Below, one piece after another: positions 16,894-25,918 of a stretch of DNA of 64,000 nucleotides. The notes beneath the pieces were generated by a model. It was not told where the DNA came from, did no database searches, and was given only the letters and a program-made list of their open reading frames with translations. The translations under genes were made by a program, and so were the position numbers. Origin of the DNA: Fibrella aestuarina BUZ 2 (GTDB lineage Bacteria > Bacteroidota > Bacteroidia > Cytophagales > Spirosomataceae); assembly GCF_000331105.1 (NCBI RefSeq), contig NC_020054.1:6017815-6081814 (forward strand), given 5' to 3'. Position 1 is the first letter of the stretch, and the number at the start of each line of letters is the position of its first letter.

Positions 16894-18015
16894 TCACAAC
16901 CACCTCCCCAACGCGCGGAGGCTGTTGGCGTTGTGGGCGGGCAGGAACCCATCAAGCAGGGGCATAGCGGCCTGCATGGCGGCGGTGTCGGGGCGGAAAG
17001 TGGGGTTGCCCGCCAGCGGGTTGAGCCACACCAGCCGGTGAGCCTTGCTTTTCAGTTTGGTGAGGGCGTCGGTGAGCAGCGTGGCGTCATCGGTGTCCCA
17101 GCCGTCGCTCAGGATCAACACCAGCGTGTGTTTGTTGACCAGCGACAGGTGGTTCTCGACGAACTGCTGGAGCGAATACCCGATTCGTGTGCCGCCGCCC
17201 CAGCCCGTCACCGTGTCGGCCAAGTGGTGCAGGGCCTCGGCGAAAGGGCGATTTTTGAGCGACTGCGTAACGCGGTGCAATTCGGTGCTGAACACGAAGG
17301 TATCGATCCGCCGGTAGACCGACTGGAACGCATACATAAACTGGATCAGGAAGGTGCTGTATAGGTCCATCGACTGGCTTACGTCGGCCAGAATGACCAC
17401 GTTGAACCGGTTTTTGCGCGGCTTCTGGTAGATCAGTTCGAGCAGTTCGCCTCCGCGCCGCAGGTTCGTTCGTAGCGTCCGGGGCAGGTTTAGTTGCCGG
17501 GCCGCCTGGGTACGTTGCCGCCGCCGGTTGGCCCGGCGGGCGAGCGTCAGCGACAGTTCGCGGATGTGCTGCATCACGGCCTGTAAGTCGTCGGGCGCGA
17601 TGGCCGAGAAATCCTGCCGGGCCAGGTTCTGCTGCGTCGAATAGGTCGTCAGCGTGGTTTCTTCCGTAGGCTTGTTACCGTACAGCCACGCCTTGAGCTG
17701 ATTGAAATCGGGGCCCTTCTTCGGCTGGGTACGTTGCCGGGGGTTGGCCCCGTCTTTGGTTTTCGAGTCGACGGCTTTTTCCAACTCTTTCCAGTACTGC
17801 GCAAACAGCCGGTCGAAGGCATCCAGGTCCTGCGCCCGCCGACACAACACCGTCCGCAAGGCGAGCCAGAGCTGGGTACGTTCGCCCAGATCCACCTGCG
17901 CCAGCGCCAGCAGGGCCGTAGCGGCTTCGTCGGGCCCGACCGCCAGGCCATTGGCCCGCAAGAACCGGCAAAAGGCCACGATGTTGTGCGATAGGCTGGT
18001 TCGGCGCGTGATCAT
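16894..18015 (-). CDS. coxE: CoxE-like VWA domain protein
   Basis: This 373-residue protein is of the CoxE family, helpers of molybdenum hydroxylases of CO-dehydrogenase type that work with a MoxR-type AAA ATPase (CoxD) on active-site maturation. The N-terminal helical part (SHNIVAFCRFLRANGLAVGPDE) is typical. The VWA domain has the MIDAS-like DVSQSM (about 212-217) and a later LSDGWDTDD. CoxE is normally next to coxD; here it is about 8 kb from the coxD-like gene, with unrelated genes between. The three GGTACGT heptamers within 370 bases of this gene are notable. Confidence 0.85.
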   Translation of the reverse strand: MITRRTSLSHNIVAFCRFLRANGLAVGPDEAATALLALAQVDLGERTQLWLALRTVLCRRAQDLDAFDRLFAQYWKELEKAVDSKTKDGANPRQRTQPKKGPDFNQLKAWLYGNKPTEETTLTTYSTQQNLARQDFSAIAPDDLQAVMQHIRELSLTLARRANRRRQRTQAARQLNLPRTLRTNLRRGGELLELIYQKPRKNRFNVVILADVSQSMDLYSTFLIQFMYAFQSVYRRIDTFVFSTELHRVTQSLKNRPFAEALHHLADTVTGWGGGTRIGYSLQQFVENHLSLVNKHTLVLILSDGWDTDDATLLTDALTKLKSKAHRLVWLNPLAGNPTFRPDTAAMQAAMPLLDGFLPAHNANSLRALGRWL

Positions 18016-18176
18016 AGGTAACTTGACTTACGGAAACAGTGCTGACAGTCAACTAAGGGCAACTTAAACCTTATTTCACGTTAGGTACGTCTGTTGATTG
18101 ACAAAAAATGATCGCGGTAGTAATTCGGGTGCCGAAAAGCTCCCAATTCGGTTTTACCCTACGGGAATTACGGCCG

Positions 18177-20183
18177 TTAGGCTTTCACTACGTCGGCTGC
18201 CGGCAAGCTAATCAAAAACGTAGAGCCTACACCCAGCTTGCTGTCGACAGTGAGCGTGCCACCGTGGGCTTTCGTAATGATATCGTAGCTCAGACTCAGC
18301 CCCAGCCCGGTGCCTTCGCCGGTGGGTTTAGTGGTAAAAAACGGCTGGAAAATCTTTGTTTGTACAGTCTCAGCAATACCTATCCCATTATCGGCTACCC
18401 GGATCTGCACGTGTCCATTATTTTGTTTTGTACTGACCGAAAGCGTGGGTACGTAGTCGGCAGGGCTTGTTTTGGCCCGCTCCTGCACCGCATAGAACGC
18501 GTTGGTGTAGAGGTTGAGCAGCACCCGCCCGATGTCGGGCGTCGCTACGTTTACGTCTTTCATTGTGGCGTCGAAATCAGTTTGCACGGTTACCGGAATG
18601 GCCTTCCCGTTTGCCTGCTGGCTTTCCTGCGCCAGCCGCAGGTATTGGGTAGCCAGCGTGTTGAGGTTCGTGGGCTGGCGGTTGGCCGAACTCATGCGCG
18701 AGTGGTCGAGCATGCCTTTCACGATAGCGCTGGCTCGCCCACCATGTTGCCTGATTTTTTGCAGGTTCTGGCTCAGATCGCCAAGGAGTTCATCGGTGTA
18801 GCCCTGCTCGGTTTCAGGCAGATGAGGTAGTGAGGCCTGTTTTAAGTCATCGACCAGTTCGGTGCTCACCTCCGCAAAGTTGTTGACGAAATTGAGTGGG
18901 TTCTGGATCTCGTGGGCGATACCAGCCATCAGTTCACCCAACGAAGCCAGTTTTTCTTTCTGGATAAGCTGCGCCTGCGTGATGGTCAGGTCGGCCAACG
19001 CTTTTTCCGCTTTGTCGCGTTGGTGGTTGATCTCGTCGCGCTGCTGCTGGAGCATCTGGTTGACCCGGTGTTTCTGTCGGTTGTTGCGGTAAAGCAGCAC
19101 GGCCAGCAGCATAAACACCGCCAGCGCGCCCACCAGCACGTAGAGCATCACCCGCGTTCGGTAGGCTTCCTGCGCCTGTAGCGACGCTTGCTGCCGCATC
19201 TGCTCGTTGAACTCAATCGTCTGAAAATTGCGGGCTTTGTCGGCGCTTTCCAGGCTGTCTTTGGCCACGGCGGCCCGTTTCAGATAAGCCAACGCCTGCT
19301 CAGGAGCGCCCTTCTCGTGGAGGCTCGCCAGCAAGGTGCTGGCACTTAATACATTGGCTGGCAGGTTGGCCACTTCGGCCAGAGCGAGCGCCCGTTTAGC
19401 GTACACAATGGCGGAGTCGGGTTGCTGTTGTGCCCGGAAGACCTCGGCCATTTCCAGATAAGTCTGGCTAAGGGTGCTGTTGTTTTCAACCGACACCGAC
19501 GCCGGAATACTCTGCCGGTAGTAGGTCAGGGCCAGCGCATAGCTGCCTAGGCGTTTGTAAATGTTGCCCAAGTTGATCAGCTCGATCTGGGCGTCGCTGG
19601 CGTTGAGCCGCCGGGTGATCTCGTAGGCGCTACGGGTGTAGGCCAGCGCCGAGTCCAGTTGATTCAGAAAGGCATAGTCGGAGCCGATATTCGAGAGGGC
19701 TGTCCGCTTCAGGTCATTGTCGGCGAGTTGGTCGGCCAGCGCGCGGGTCTTCTGGAAGTAACTGATGGCTTTGCGCGAATCCTTGCGTTCAGAATACACG
19801 ATGCCAATGTTGTTGTAAGCGCGGGCCAGGGCATTGTCATCGTGGTTGGCTTCGGCAAGCTGCCCGGCGGCCAGGTGCGTTTCCAGCGCTTTGTCGTAGT
19901 TGCCCGTCAACCGCAGAATGGTGCCAATCCGGTTCAGGATACGGGCCTTTCCCCGCTTGAACTCAATTCGTTCGGCCAGTTGAAGCCCTTCCTGTGCGTA
20001 CTGCATCGCCACGATAGGTCGCGAATACATCAACGAGCGCCCTAACTGATCGAGCAGGACCACGCGGGCCGTGTCGGGCATGGATTGGGCAAGGCGGGCG
20101 GTCAGGCTATCCGACAGGCTACGCTGAGCCAGCGCAGTCTGGCACCAGAGGTAACCCAGCGTGAGATACAGGAATCGTTTCAT
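18177..20183 (-). CDS. TPR sensor histidine kinase
   Basis: This 668-residue membrane kinase has a signal peptide followed by about 300 residues of periplasmic tetratricopeptide repeats (for example ARAYNNIGIVYSERKDSRKAISYFQKTRAL). One transmembrane helix (VMLYVLVGALAVFMLLAVLLY) and a coiled coil come next, then the kinase core. That core shows the H-box GIAHEIQNPLNFVNNF with the phospho-acceptor His, an N-box DIGRVLLNLYTNAFYAV, the G1 box VADNGIGI, the F-box FFTTKPTGEGTGLGLSLSYDI and a C-terminal strand. The response regulator is not adjacent, so this is an orphan kinase. The TPR domain suggests sensing through protein-protein contacts. Confidence 0.92.
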   Translation of the reverse strand: MKRFLYLTLGYLWCQTALAQRSLSDSLTARLAQSMPDTARVVLLDQLGRSLMYSRPIVAMQYAQEGLQLAERIEFKRGKARILNRIGTILRLTGNYDKALETHLAAGQLAEANHDDNALARAYNNIGIVYSERKDSRKAISYFQKTRALADQLADNDLKRTALSNIGSDYAFLNQLDSALAYTRSAYEITRRLNASDAQIELINLGNIYKRLGSYALALTYYRQSIPASVSVENNSTLSQTYLEMAEVFRAQQQPDSAIVYAKRALALAEVANLPANVLSASTLLASLHEKGAPEQALAYLKRAAVAKDSLESADKARNFQTIEFNEQMRQQASLQAQEAYRTRVMLYVLVGALAVFMLLAVLLYRNNRQKHRVNQMLQQQRDEINHQRDKAEKALADLTITQAQLIQKEKLASLGELMAGIAHEIQNPLNFVNNFAEVSTELVDDLKQASLPHLPETEQGYTDELLGDLSQNLQKIRQHGGRASAIVKGMLDHSRMSSANRQPTNLNTLATQYLRLAQESQQANGKAIPVTVQTDFDATMKDVNVATPDIGRVLLNLYTNAFYAVQERAKTSPADYVPTLSVSTKQNNGHVQIRVADNGIGIAETVQTKIFQPFFTTKPTGEGTGLGLSLSYDIITKAHGGTLTVDSKLGVGSTFLISLPAADVVKA

Positions 20184-20370
20184 AGGCTGTCTATCCCGAT
20201 ACGTACCTGAAAAAGGCCGTTGTACTCCTACCCTCGTTTGCTTGCCTGCAAAGCCAACCTAAAGCTTTTTCAGGGTTAACGTGGGGTGTTAACAAATATA
20301 GTCCTGCGCGCCATCTAAGCCGGTTATCAACTAACTATATTTACTCAAAATCCACCCTTCATAACTAGCT

Positions 20371-21573
20371 GTGCGTCACTTAATTCTACTGTTATTAACG
20401 TTACTGGGTACGTTCGGGGCCAATGCGCAGCGACTTCACGTCGTTTATGCACTTGAACAGAACGACCGCGCGCTGGGACTCGTCACCCTGGCGAACGATG
20501 AACTGATGACGCAGGTGATGAAAACGGTGGAATGGGGGCTGGGCTACCCGATGGCGATCACGTACCTGCCGAAGGAGTCGTTTACCGGCGTAGCGCTCAA
20601 AAAGACACTCGCAAACCTCAAAACCGGCCCCAAAGACGTGATCGTGCTGTACTATTCAGGTTTCGGCCTAATGCCCACCCGCCCCGCCGACTCGTTTGCC
20701 AACTGGCGCTTTACCGACGTGGCGCAACGGGGGTTGGCTGTGAGCGACGTCGAGTCGTGGTTAATGGCCAAAAAAGCGCGGCTACGGGTCATTATCGCCG
20801 ATTGCACGACCGAGCGTATTCGCAACGATAAGTATGTAGCGGGTGGTATTGGCGTGGGGCCCGATCTACGAAAACAGGTGGTCCGGCGGTTATTCCAGCA
20901 ACCCTGCGGTCTGGTAAAACTGGGCAGTTCCCTACCGACCCAACTCGCGTGGATTCGTGAAGGGATGCCAGGAACCGTGTTTACGATTGGCTTCAACCAG
21001 GCCTTTCAAAACCTGCTCCTGAGCACCGTCGATTCGGCTAGTCTGGCCCGTGTGTCGTGGCCGTTTCTAGTCGAGAACACGGCAGGGATGATGAATAACC
21101 TGTTGTACAAGCTGCCCTTTGGGCAACAGCCCGTGCTGGAAGTAAAACCCTGCCAGCGTCAGCCGGGCAGCGTGACTCCGCCAACGGTGGTTGACCCGCT
21201 GGCCAACGAAACCCTGAGCGGCTTATTCAGTGCCCTGCTGTTGAACCCCGACTCACTACGACGCGCTCAACTGACCAAAAAACTGCTGGCCCTATGCGAC
21301 GATAAAGCAACGGTGGCCGTAAGCCGGTTTATGAGTCACGAGCGCTATGATGACCCATTGGCGATCAACACGGTGCCGCTATCGTATCCGTTGCGAACGT
21401 ACCTGAGCCAGCTACGCAATCCACTGGTACCCGTACCGGCCACTGGTTCCGCCAGCCCACCTGTGCCAATCAGCTCGCTACAGGTCATTTCGGTCGTGAG
21501 CAAAGAGGCGGATATGGCCGCCCCAAAACCCATTAAAAGCTTTGCGCTCCGCGAAGACTGGATAGATTACTAG
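20371..21573 (+). CDS. Exported caspase-like (C14-type) protein lacking the catalytic His
   Basis: This 400-residue exported protein has a signal peptide (GTG start, RHLILLLLTLLGTFGANAQ). The caspase-like fold is suggested by a strand VIVLYYSGFG (about 91-100), where active family members have YYSGHG, and by RVIIADCTTER (about 134-144), where they have a D-C active-site cysteine. Here Cys is kept but the catalytic His is replaced by Phe, so it may be inactive or use another residue. The C-terminal 130 residues are proline-rich and not assigned. A papain-type peptidase follows in the same direction after 108 bases. The assignment is motif-level only. Confidence 0.55.
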   Translation: MRHLILLLLTLLGTFGANAQRLHVVYALEQNDRALGLVTLANDELMTQVMKTVEWGLGYPMAITYLPKESFTGVALKKTLANLKTGPKDVIVLYYSGFGLMPTRPADSFANWRFTDVAQRGLAVSDVESWLMAKKARLRVIIADCTTERIRNDKYVAGGIGVGPDLRKQVVRRLFQQPCGLVKLGSSLPTQLAWIREGMPGTVFTIGFNQAFQNLLLSTVDSASLARVSWPFLVENTAGMMNNLLYKLPFGQQPVLEVKPCQRQPGSVTPPTVVDPLANETLSGLFSALLLNPDSLRRAQLTKKLLALCDDKATVAVSRFMSHERYDDPLAINTVPLSYPLRTYLSQLRNPLVPVPATGSASPPVPISSLQVISVVSKEADMAAPKPIKSFALREDWIDY

Positions 21574-21681
21574 CGGAAGCACACGCTGGTAACCTGTCCA
21601 GCCGACGGTAGCCGGGGGGTGCCCGTAGAGTACGGGCCTGTTCCGGGGCATCGTACCGCTGATCATAGATCATACATCGCT

Positions 21682-23103
21682 ATGAAACTACTGCTACTTC
21701 TCGCCGGGCTCCCCTCCCTCCTGCTGGCGCAGGGACTGACCAACGACGATGCCCGCTATACCAGCCTGCCGCAAAAACGATTGGGGCAGGCTGTGTTACC
21801 GTCGCGGGTCGATTTGTCGGCCTACGTACCGGACGTGATCGACCAGGGCAAATTCAACACCTGCGTAGGCGTATCGGTTGGCTATTACCTGCGCACCATC
21901 CTCGAAGCCAAACGGCGCGGGATCACCAACAAAGCCGCCATCAACGGGCTACGGTTTTCGCCCGCCTACCTTTACAACCAGATCAAGGATGCCAACGATG
22001 CCGATTGCGTATTGGGAGCCGAAATCAGCCGGGCCCTCGACTACCTGAAAAAAAACGGACTCCCTACGCTGACTCAGCAGCCCTATCCCGCCTGCCAAAC
22101 CACGACGCTACCCAGCCGACCCGACTCGCGCCTGCTCGACTACGTGCGGCTGTTTGCCCTTGCCGACGTACCCGACGACAAAGTGGCCGCTACCCGAAAA
22201 GCCCTTGCGGAGCAATCGCCCGTGGTGATTGGGGTGCAAACGACGCCATCCATTCGTGACCTGGCGTTCCGAAACAGTTTGTTCTCGCGTATAAAGACGG
22301 GGCTGGGTCAATCGGCCTCACAGGCTGACTTCTCACGCTGGCAACCCAGCAAATCGACATCGCTGGGTTTCGGCCACGCCATGTGCGTGGTGGGGTACGA
22401 CGACGCCATGTTTGAGGAAGGCGCCTTTAAAGTCGTTAACAGTTGGGGGAGCAGTTGGGGCGACAAGGGCTATTTCTGGATCAGCTACGCCGATTTCGGG
22501 CAATATGCCAAGTACGGCTTTCAGGCCTACGTGCCACCCGTTACCAACCCCGGCAGCATTGTCCTGTCGGCGGACCTGACCATTTCGCTGGGTACGTTCG
22601 TGACGGGTACGGCCGTCGACGTCGACCGCTCCCGGATAGGCACAAAACTAATGGCTTACACGGTCAGGCAACCGCAACGGACCGGTACGCCGTTTTCGTT
22701 CAGTGCCGACGTATCCAAACAAACCTACCTCTACCTCATTACGGTCAATGCCGCCGATAGCGTGGCCGTCAAGTTATTTCCCGAGTCGGGCTTTAGTCCA
22801 CTCATCGGCCCCAACACGCACATGGATTTACCCAACGACAGGCTGCTACGGCTAGACCGGTACACGGGCCTCGAATACTGGCTGTTTCTGTTTTCAGAGC
22901 GAGCCATCGACGTAGACAGCTACGTCAGGCGGATCAATGCCCAAAAAGGCCCATTCCCCGACCGGGTGTTGGCGGCTTTCGGGCCGGCGCTTGTACCCTA
23001 TCAGCAGGTCAACTACAAGGACAAGAAAATGGGCTTTTTCCTGAAAAGCCAGCACCGGGGTCAGATCGTACCGCTACTAGTCAGCATGAAGCACATACCC
23101 TGA
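21682..23103 (+). CDS. Exported C1 (papain-type) peptidase with DUF4384-like C-terminus
   Basis: This 473-residue exported cysteine peptidase has a signal peptide (MKLLLLLAGLPSLLLAQ). The papain fold shows VIDQGKFNTCVGVSVGYYL with the nucleophile Cys, GFGHAMCVVGYDD with the His, and VVNSWGSSWGDKGYFWISY with the Asn; all three residues are present. The Cys site lacks the usual CWAF but keeps DQG. The last 200 residues include KQTYLYLITVNAADSVAVKL and an ending like DUF4384, a domain often fused to bacterial caspases. The ATG at 21682 starts the signal peptide. With the caspase-like gene just upstream it may form a functional pair. Confidence 0.85.
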   Translation: MKLLLLLAGLPSLLLAQGLTNDDARYTSLPQKRLGQAVLPSRVDLSAYVPDVIDQGKFNTCVGVSVGYYLRTILEAKRRGITNKAAINGLRFSPAYLYNQIKDANDADCVLGAEISRALDYLKKNGLPTLTQQPYPACQTTTLPSRPDSRLLDYVRLFALADVPDDKVAATRKALAEQSPVVIGVQTTPSIRDLAFRNSLFSRIKTGLGQSASQADFSRWQPSKSTSLGFGHAMCVVGYDDAMFEEGAFKVVNSWGSSWGDKGYFWISYADFGQYAKYGFQAYVPPVTNPGSIVLSADLTISLGTFVTGTAVDVDRSRIGTKLMAYTVRQPQRTGTPFSFSADVSKQTYLYLITVNAADSVAVKLFPESGFSPLIGPNTHMDLPNDRLLRLDRYTGLEYWLFLFSERAIDVDSYVRRINAQKGPFPDRVLAAFGPALVPYQQVNYKDKKMGFFLKSQHRGQIVPLLVSMKHIP

Positions 23104-23286
23104 CTACGCCGCCTTACGCCGGGAACCAAGCAGGTAGCCGATGACCAGGCCGACTACCACGCCGATACCGAGCGACAAAAAGTCGATGCCGGTTGATTCG
23201 TTACCACCACCGTCGCGGTGTACCTGGGCGAAGGCGCTACTGGCTACCGATAGGAAACAAAGCGCAGAGAATGTTAATTTTATCAT
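23104..23286 (-). CDS. Small exported protein with one C-terminal membrane helix
   Basis: This 60-residue protein has a signal peptide (MIKLTFSALCFLSVASSAFAQ), a short polar linker VHRDGGGNESTG and a glycine-rich helix LGIGVVVGLVIGYLLGS followed by RRK. The arrangement resembles small tail-anchored envelope proteins; no family is recognised. Its stop abuts the stop of the C1 peptidase head-on with no spacer, so the two transcripts converge. Confidence 0.6.
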   Translation of the reverse strand: MIKLTFSALCFLSVASSAFAQVHRDGGGNESTGIDFLSLGIGVVVGLVIGYLLGSRRKAA

Positions 23287-23416
23287 GATTATGAGGTAGT
23301 TACATGAACGGAAATCACCTCAATGTACCGCAAAACGCGCTCTTTCCAAGAATAATTATTGAGCGCTGCGGGCGCCAACGCCTGCAAGGCAGGTCGCCAA
23401 CAGGAGCCCCCTTTTT

Positions 23417-23827
23417 TTATGGCAACGGCAGCGAAAACCGTGCATACGGAACGGGGCCTTTGTAGAAGGTATCGCTGACGGCCTGCATGCCAAACCGGCG
23501 GTAAAAATCGGCGGCGTCGAGGCGGGCATCGCACCAGAGCCTTTTCGCCCCCAGCGCGCGGGCCTGCGCAATCACGTGGTTCAGCAACAACGTACCCACG
23601 CCCTGCCGCTGGCAGTCGGGGCGGGTGGCAAACTTGCGAAACCGCGCGTCGGGGCCAGCTACAAACAACGAAATCACCGCGACCAACTCCCCATCGCGGA
23701 ACGCCCCGTAATGATGCCCCTCGTGGTCATTATCGACCTTCACGAAGTCGAACGGTTTATCGGGCCAAAGCACGGCATGGCGCAGTGGGTACGTTTGTTC
23801 GGGCGCGATGGGTTGGATGATGCTCAT
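23417..23827 (-). CDS. GNAT family N-acetyltransferase
   Basis: This 136-residue acetyltransferase has the acetyl-CoA pyrophosphate-loop motif ATRPDCQRQGVGTLLL (Q/R-x-x-G-x-G), the strand KRLWCDARLDAADFYRRFGM and a C-terminal ARFSL strand. These cytoplasmic enzymes move an acetyl group from acetyl-CoA to an amine; the acceptor is unknown. It sits just downstream, on the same strand, of the AT-rich DUF262 island. Confidence 0.88.
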   Translation of the reverse strand: MSIIQPIAPEQTYPLRHAVLWPDKPFDFVKVDNDHEGHHYGAFRDGELVAVISLFVAGPDARFRKFATRPDCQRQGVGTLLLNHVIAQARALGAKRLWCDARLDAADFYRRFGMQAVSDTFYKGPVPYARFSLPLP

Positions 23828-24063
23828 CTACAACTAACAGGATTAAATGTTTTCTAAATTCCTCCGCAAACAATGACATATATTAAAATAAATATAGAAT
23901 AGTAAATGCATCTAATTACTGAATCTCATAGCAGTTGAATATAGCTCAAAGACCAAGAACCTAAAAATAAAAACCACAATAACATCTCTATAGAATAACA
24001 GAATTACTATTTCAGGAATTTTTTAAAACTCAAACTAATCAACATCTGAAAAAAATTATCCTT

Positions 24064-25734
24064 CTAAACTATTTCCCTCAGTCGACTTTCTAATAATTGT
24101 CGCCTTAGTTCTGAAAACTCTTTGAAATTCTCCGGAGACAAATCACACTCAGGAATAAAATGTCTGACTTTAAATTCTACTTGTTTTCTATTCTCTGGGA
24201 AATTAATTTTCAACCATTCATTGAAAGGTTTATCTTGCTTTTCAATATTCTCTTGCCCAGCTAAAAGCTGAAGATTTACTACAGTATTCGAAGAGTAAGA
24301 ATAAGAGACAGTATTCCTTGGATGAATATGATCAAGGTGAGGTTTAATATCAAAATCTGGATTTCCGTATATAACAGAAAGTAAATTATAAACTCCTCGA
24401 TCTCCATAAGATGTCCACAAAAGGCTTGAGATTTCTTCTGAATTAAACGATAAATTCCTCGAAGTATTTTTCACAGAATCCTTCAAAGAAGAAAAATCAA
24501 AATCTTTCTTTTCTTTAATTGATTTCCTAAAATATATCAATAGAGCGTCTGTTTGACCGCTAAACGTCCTTTTTAAAATTGTTATATTGATCCATTTCAA
24601 AATTTCTTCCCGCTTATCTCTGTAGTGCGTAGATGTCTTAAAAGATGGATCATGTTGATAATTATGTAAATAGTATGCGATTGGCAAAAAAGCGTTATAG
24701 CTATAAATATTACTGTAATCAAAACCAAACCTATTAGCTAGAGCTACAGTCCTTAATAATGAAACTTTTATCATATCCCATTGATCTTCAATCTTACTCA
24801 TATTAACTCTATTGAAATTATCTACTTTAAATCTTATATCATTTATGTCGGCAAGATACAAACATGCTTTTAGTATCCAATCTTTTGTTATGCCCCAAAA
24901 GCCTAAGCTTCTTAACTCATCATACAAGCGGTTAATTTCCTCCCTGGCATCTTTTTTCAACCACTGTGCTGCAGCTGTAGAAAACAGCATATCAGAATAA
25001 CTCAGATTCACACCGCCACTATTAATCCTTATGAATATATTTAATACTTTATCAAGTTCGGTTGATTTTTCTAAAAAGAAGTTTATTAACTGGGTCTTGT
25101 TTACAGCTTCGTAGAGCCTATATAAAATCGAAAATGGTTCTTTACTAGCATTCAATTGTTTTTCATGTATATAATTATTAATATCAGTCAAATCATTTAT
25201 TTTCAATATATCAGAAACTTTATACCAAAACATATCATCCCCCCTAACATCTGCTTTATCTTTGGTCAAAAACTGAAATTGATATTTACCTGATTCATCA
25301 TTTGAAAGCGATGATATATTTAAATATAATTCACGTTTAAAATAATTAGCCTTTACACCTTTCCTAGTTTTGTAATATCGCTCCCCATAACTACCCATCA
25401 AACCAATATAAAAACTAGTCAACCTCTGCTGTCCATCTAAAATTGCAGTGAAGTCACCGTTCAAACTAGCCAAATTAGCTTTTTCATTATGCTCGCCAAT
25501 TTCTTCAGTGTAATCTTTAATAAACTCGTAGAATTGATAGTCATATCTATTTTCATATTTTACTTGCCAAAACAAAAACGAATTAATGGGAAATCCTTGC
25601 ATAATACTATCAAATAGCCTTTCGATTCGCTCTGGTTTCCACACAAACTCTCTTTGGATTGCTGGCAAAAAATATTTTCTACTATGTATATTTTCGACCG
25701 CTTCTCTAATTGTAATTGGAGTTTGAAATGACAT
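24064..25734 (-). CDS. DUF262 protein with C-terminal HNH-type (DUF1524-like) domain
   Basis: This 556-residue protein is related to the GmrSD / ParB-like nuclease-associated family. The N-terminal DUF262 domain has LPAIQREFVWKPERIERLFD (about 23-42) and ILDGQQRLTSFY (about 97-108), the DGQQR motif of the nucleotide-dependent domain. The C-terminal region contains HLDHIHPRN (about 468-476), an HNH-type site. Such proteins act against modified phage DNA or as other defence effectors. It is strongly AT-rich, lies alone in a 2-kb island from about 23840 to 25905, and lacks GGTACGT, all signs of transfer. The full family match and target are inferred. Confidence 0.85.
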   Translation of the reverse strand: MSFQTPITIREAVENIHSRKYFLPAIQREFVWKPERIERLFDSIMQGFPINSFLFWQVKYENRYDYQFYEFIKDYTEEIGEHNEKANLASLNGDFTAILDGQQRLTSFYIGLMGSYGERYYKTRKGVKANYFKRELYLNISSLSNDESGKYQFQFLTKDKADVRGDDMFWYKVSDILKINDLTDINNYIHEKQLNASKEPFSILYRLYEAVNKTQLINFFLEKSTELDKVLNIFIRINSGGVNLSYSDMLFSTAAAQWLKKDAREEINRLYDELRSLGFWGITKDWILKACLYLADINDIRFKVDNFNRVNMSKIEDQWDMIKVSLLRTVALANRFGFDYSNIYSYNAFLPIAYYLHNYQHDPSFKTSTHYRDKREEILKWINITILKRTFSGQTDALLIYFRKSIKEKKDFDFSSLKDSVKNTSRNLSFNSEEISSLLWTSYGDRGVYNLLSVIYGNPDFDIKPHLDHIHPRNTVSYSYSSNTVVNLQLLAGQENIEKQDKPFNEWLKINFPENRKQVEFKVRHFIPECDLSPENFKEFSELRRQLLESRLREIV

Positions 25735-25918
25735 GTTTAGCTTATTTTATCTTTCTTATTAATGAGTGAATTGGTCCGTAAAGTCCTCCTACAGTAGAAG
25801 CTGTCTTATTTGCAGTTTAGCAATAGACCTATATTACAAATATGTACACGAGCCATGTAGCAAACAAAATAAAAGCAAACTAAATGCTAAAACTATGCAG
25901 TGCATTTTCCTTGTACAG

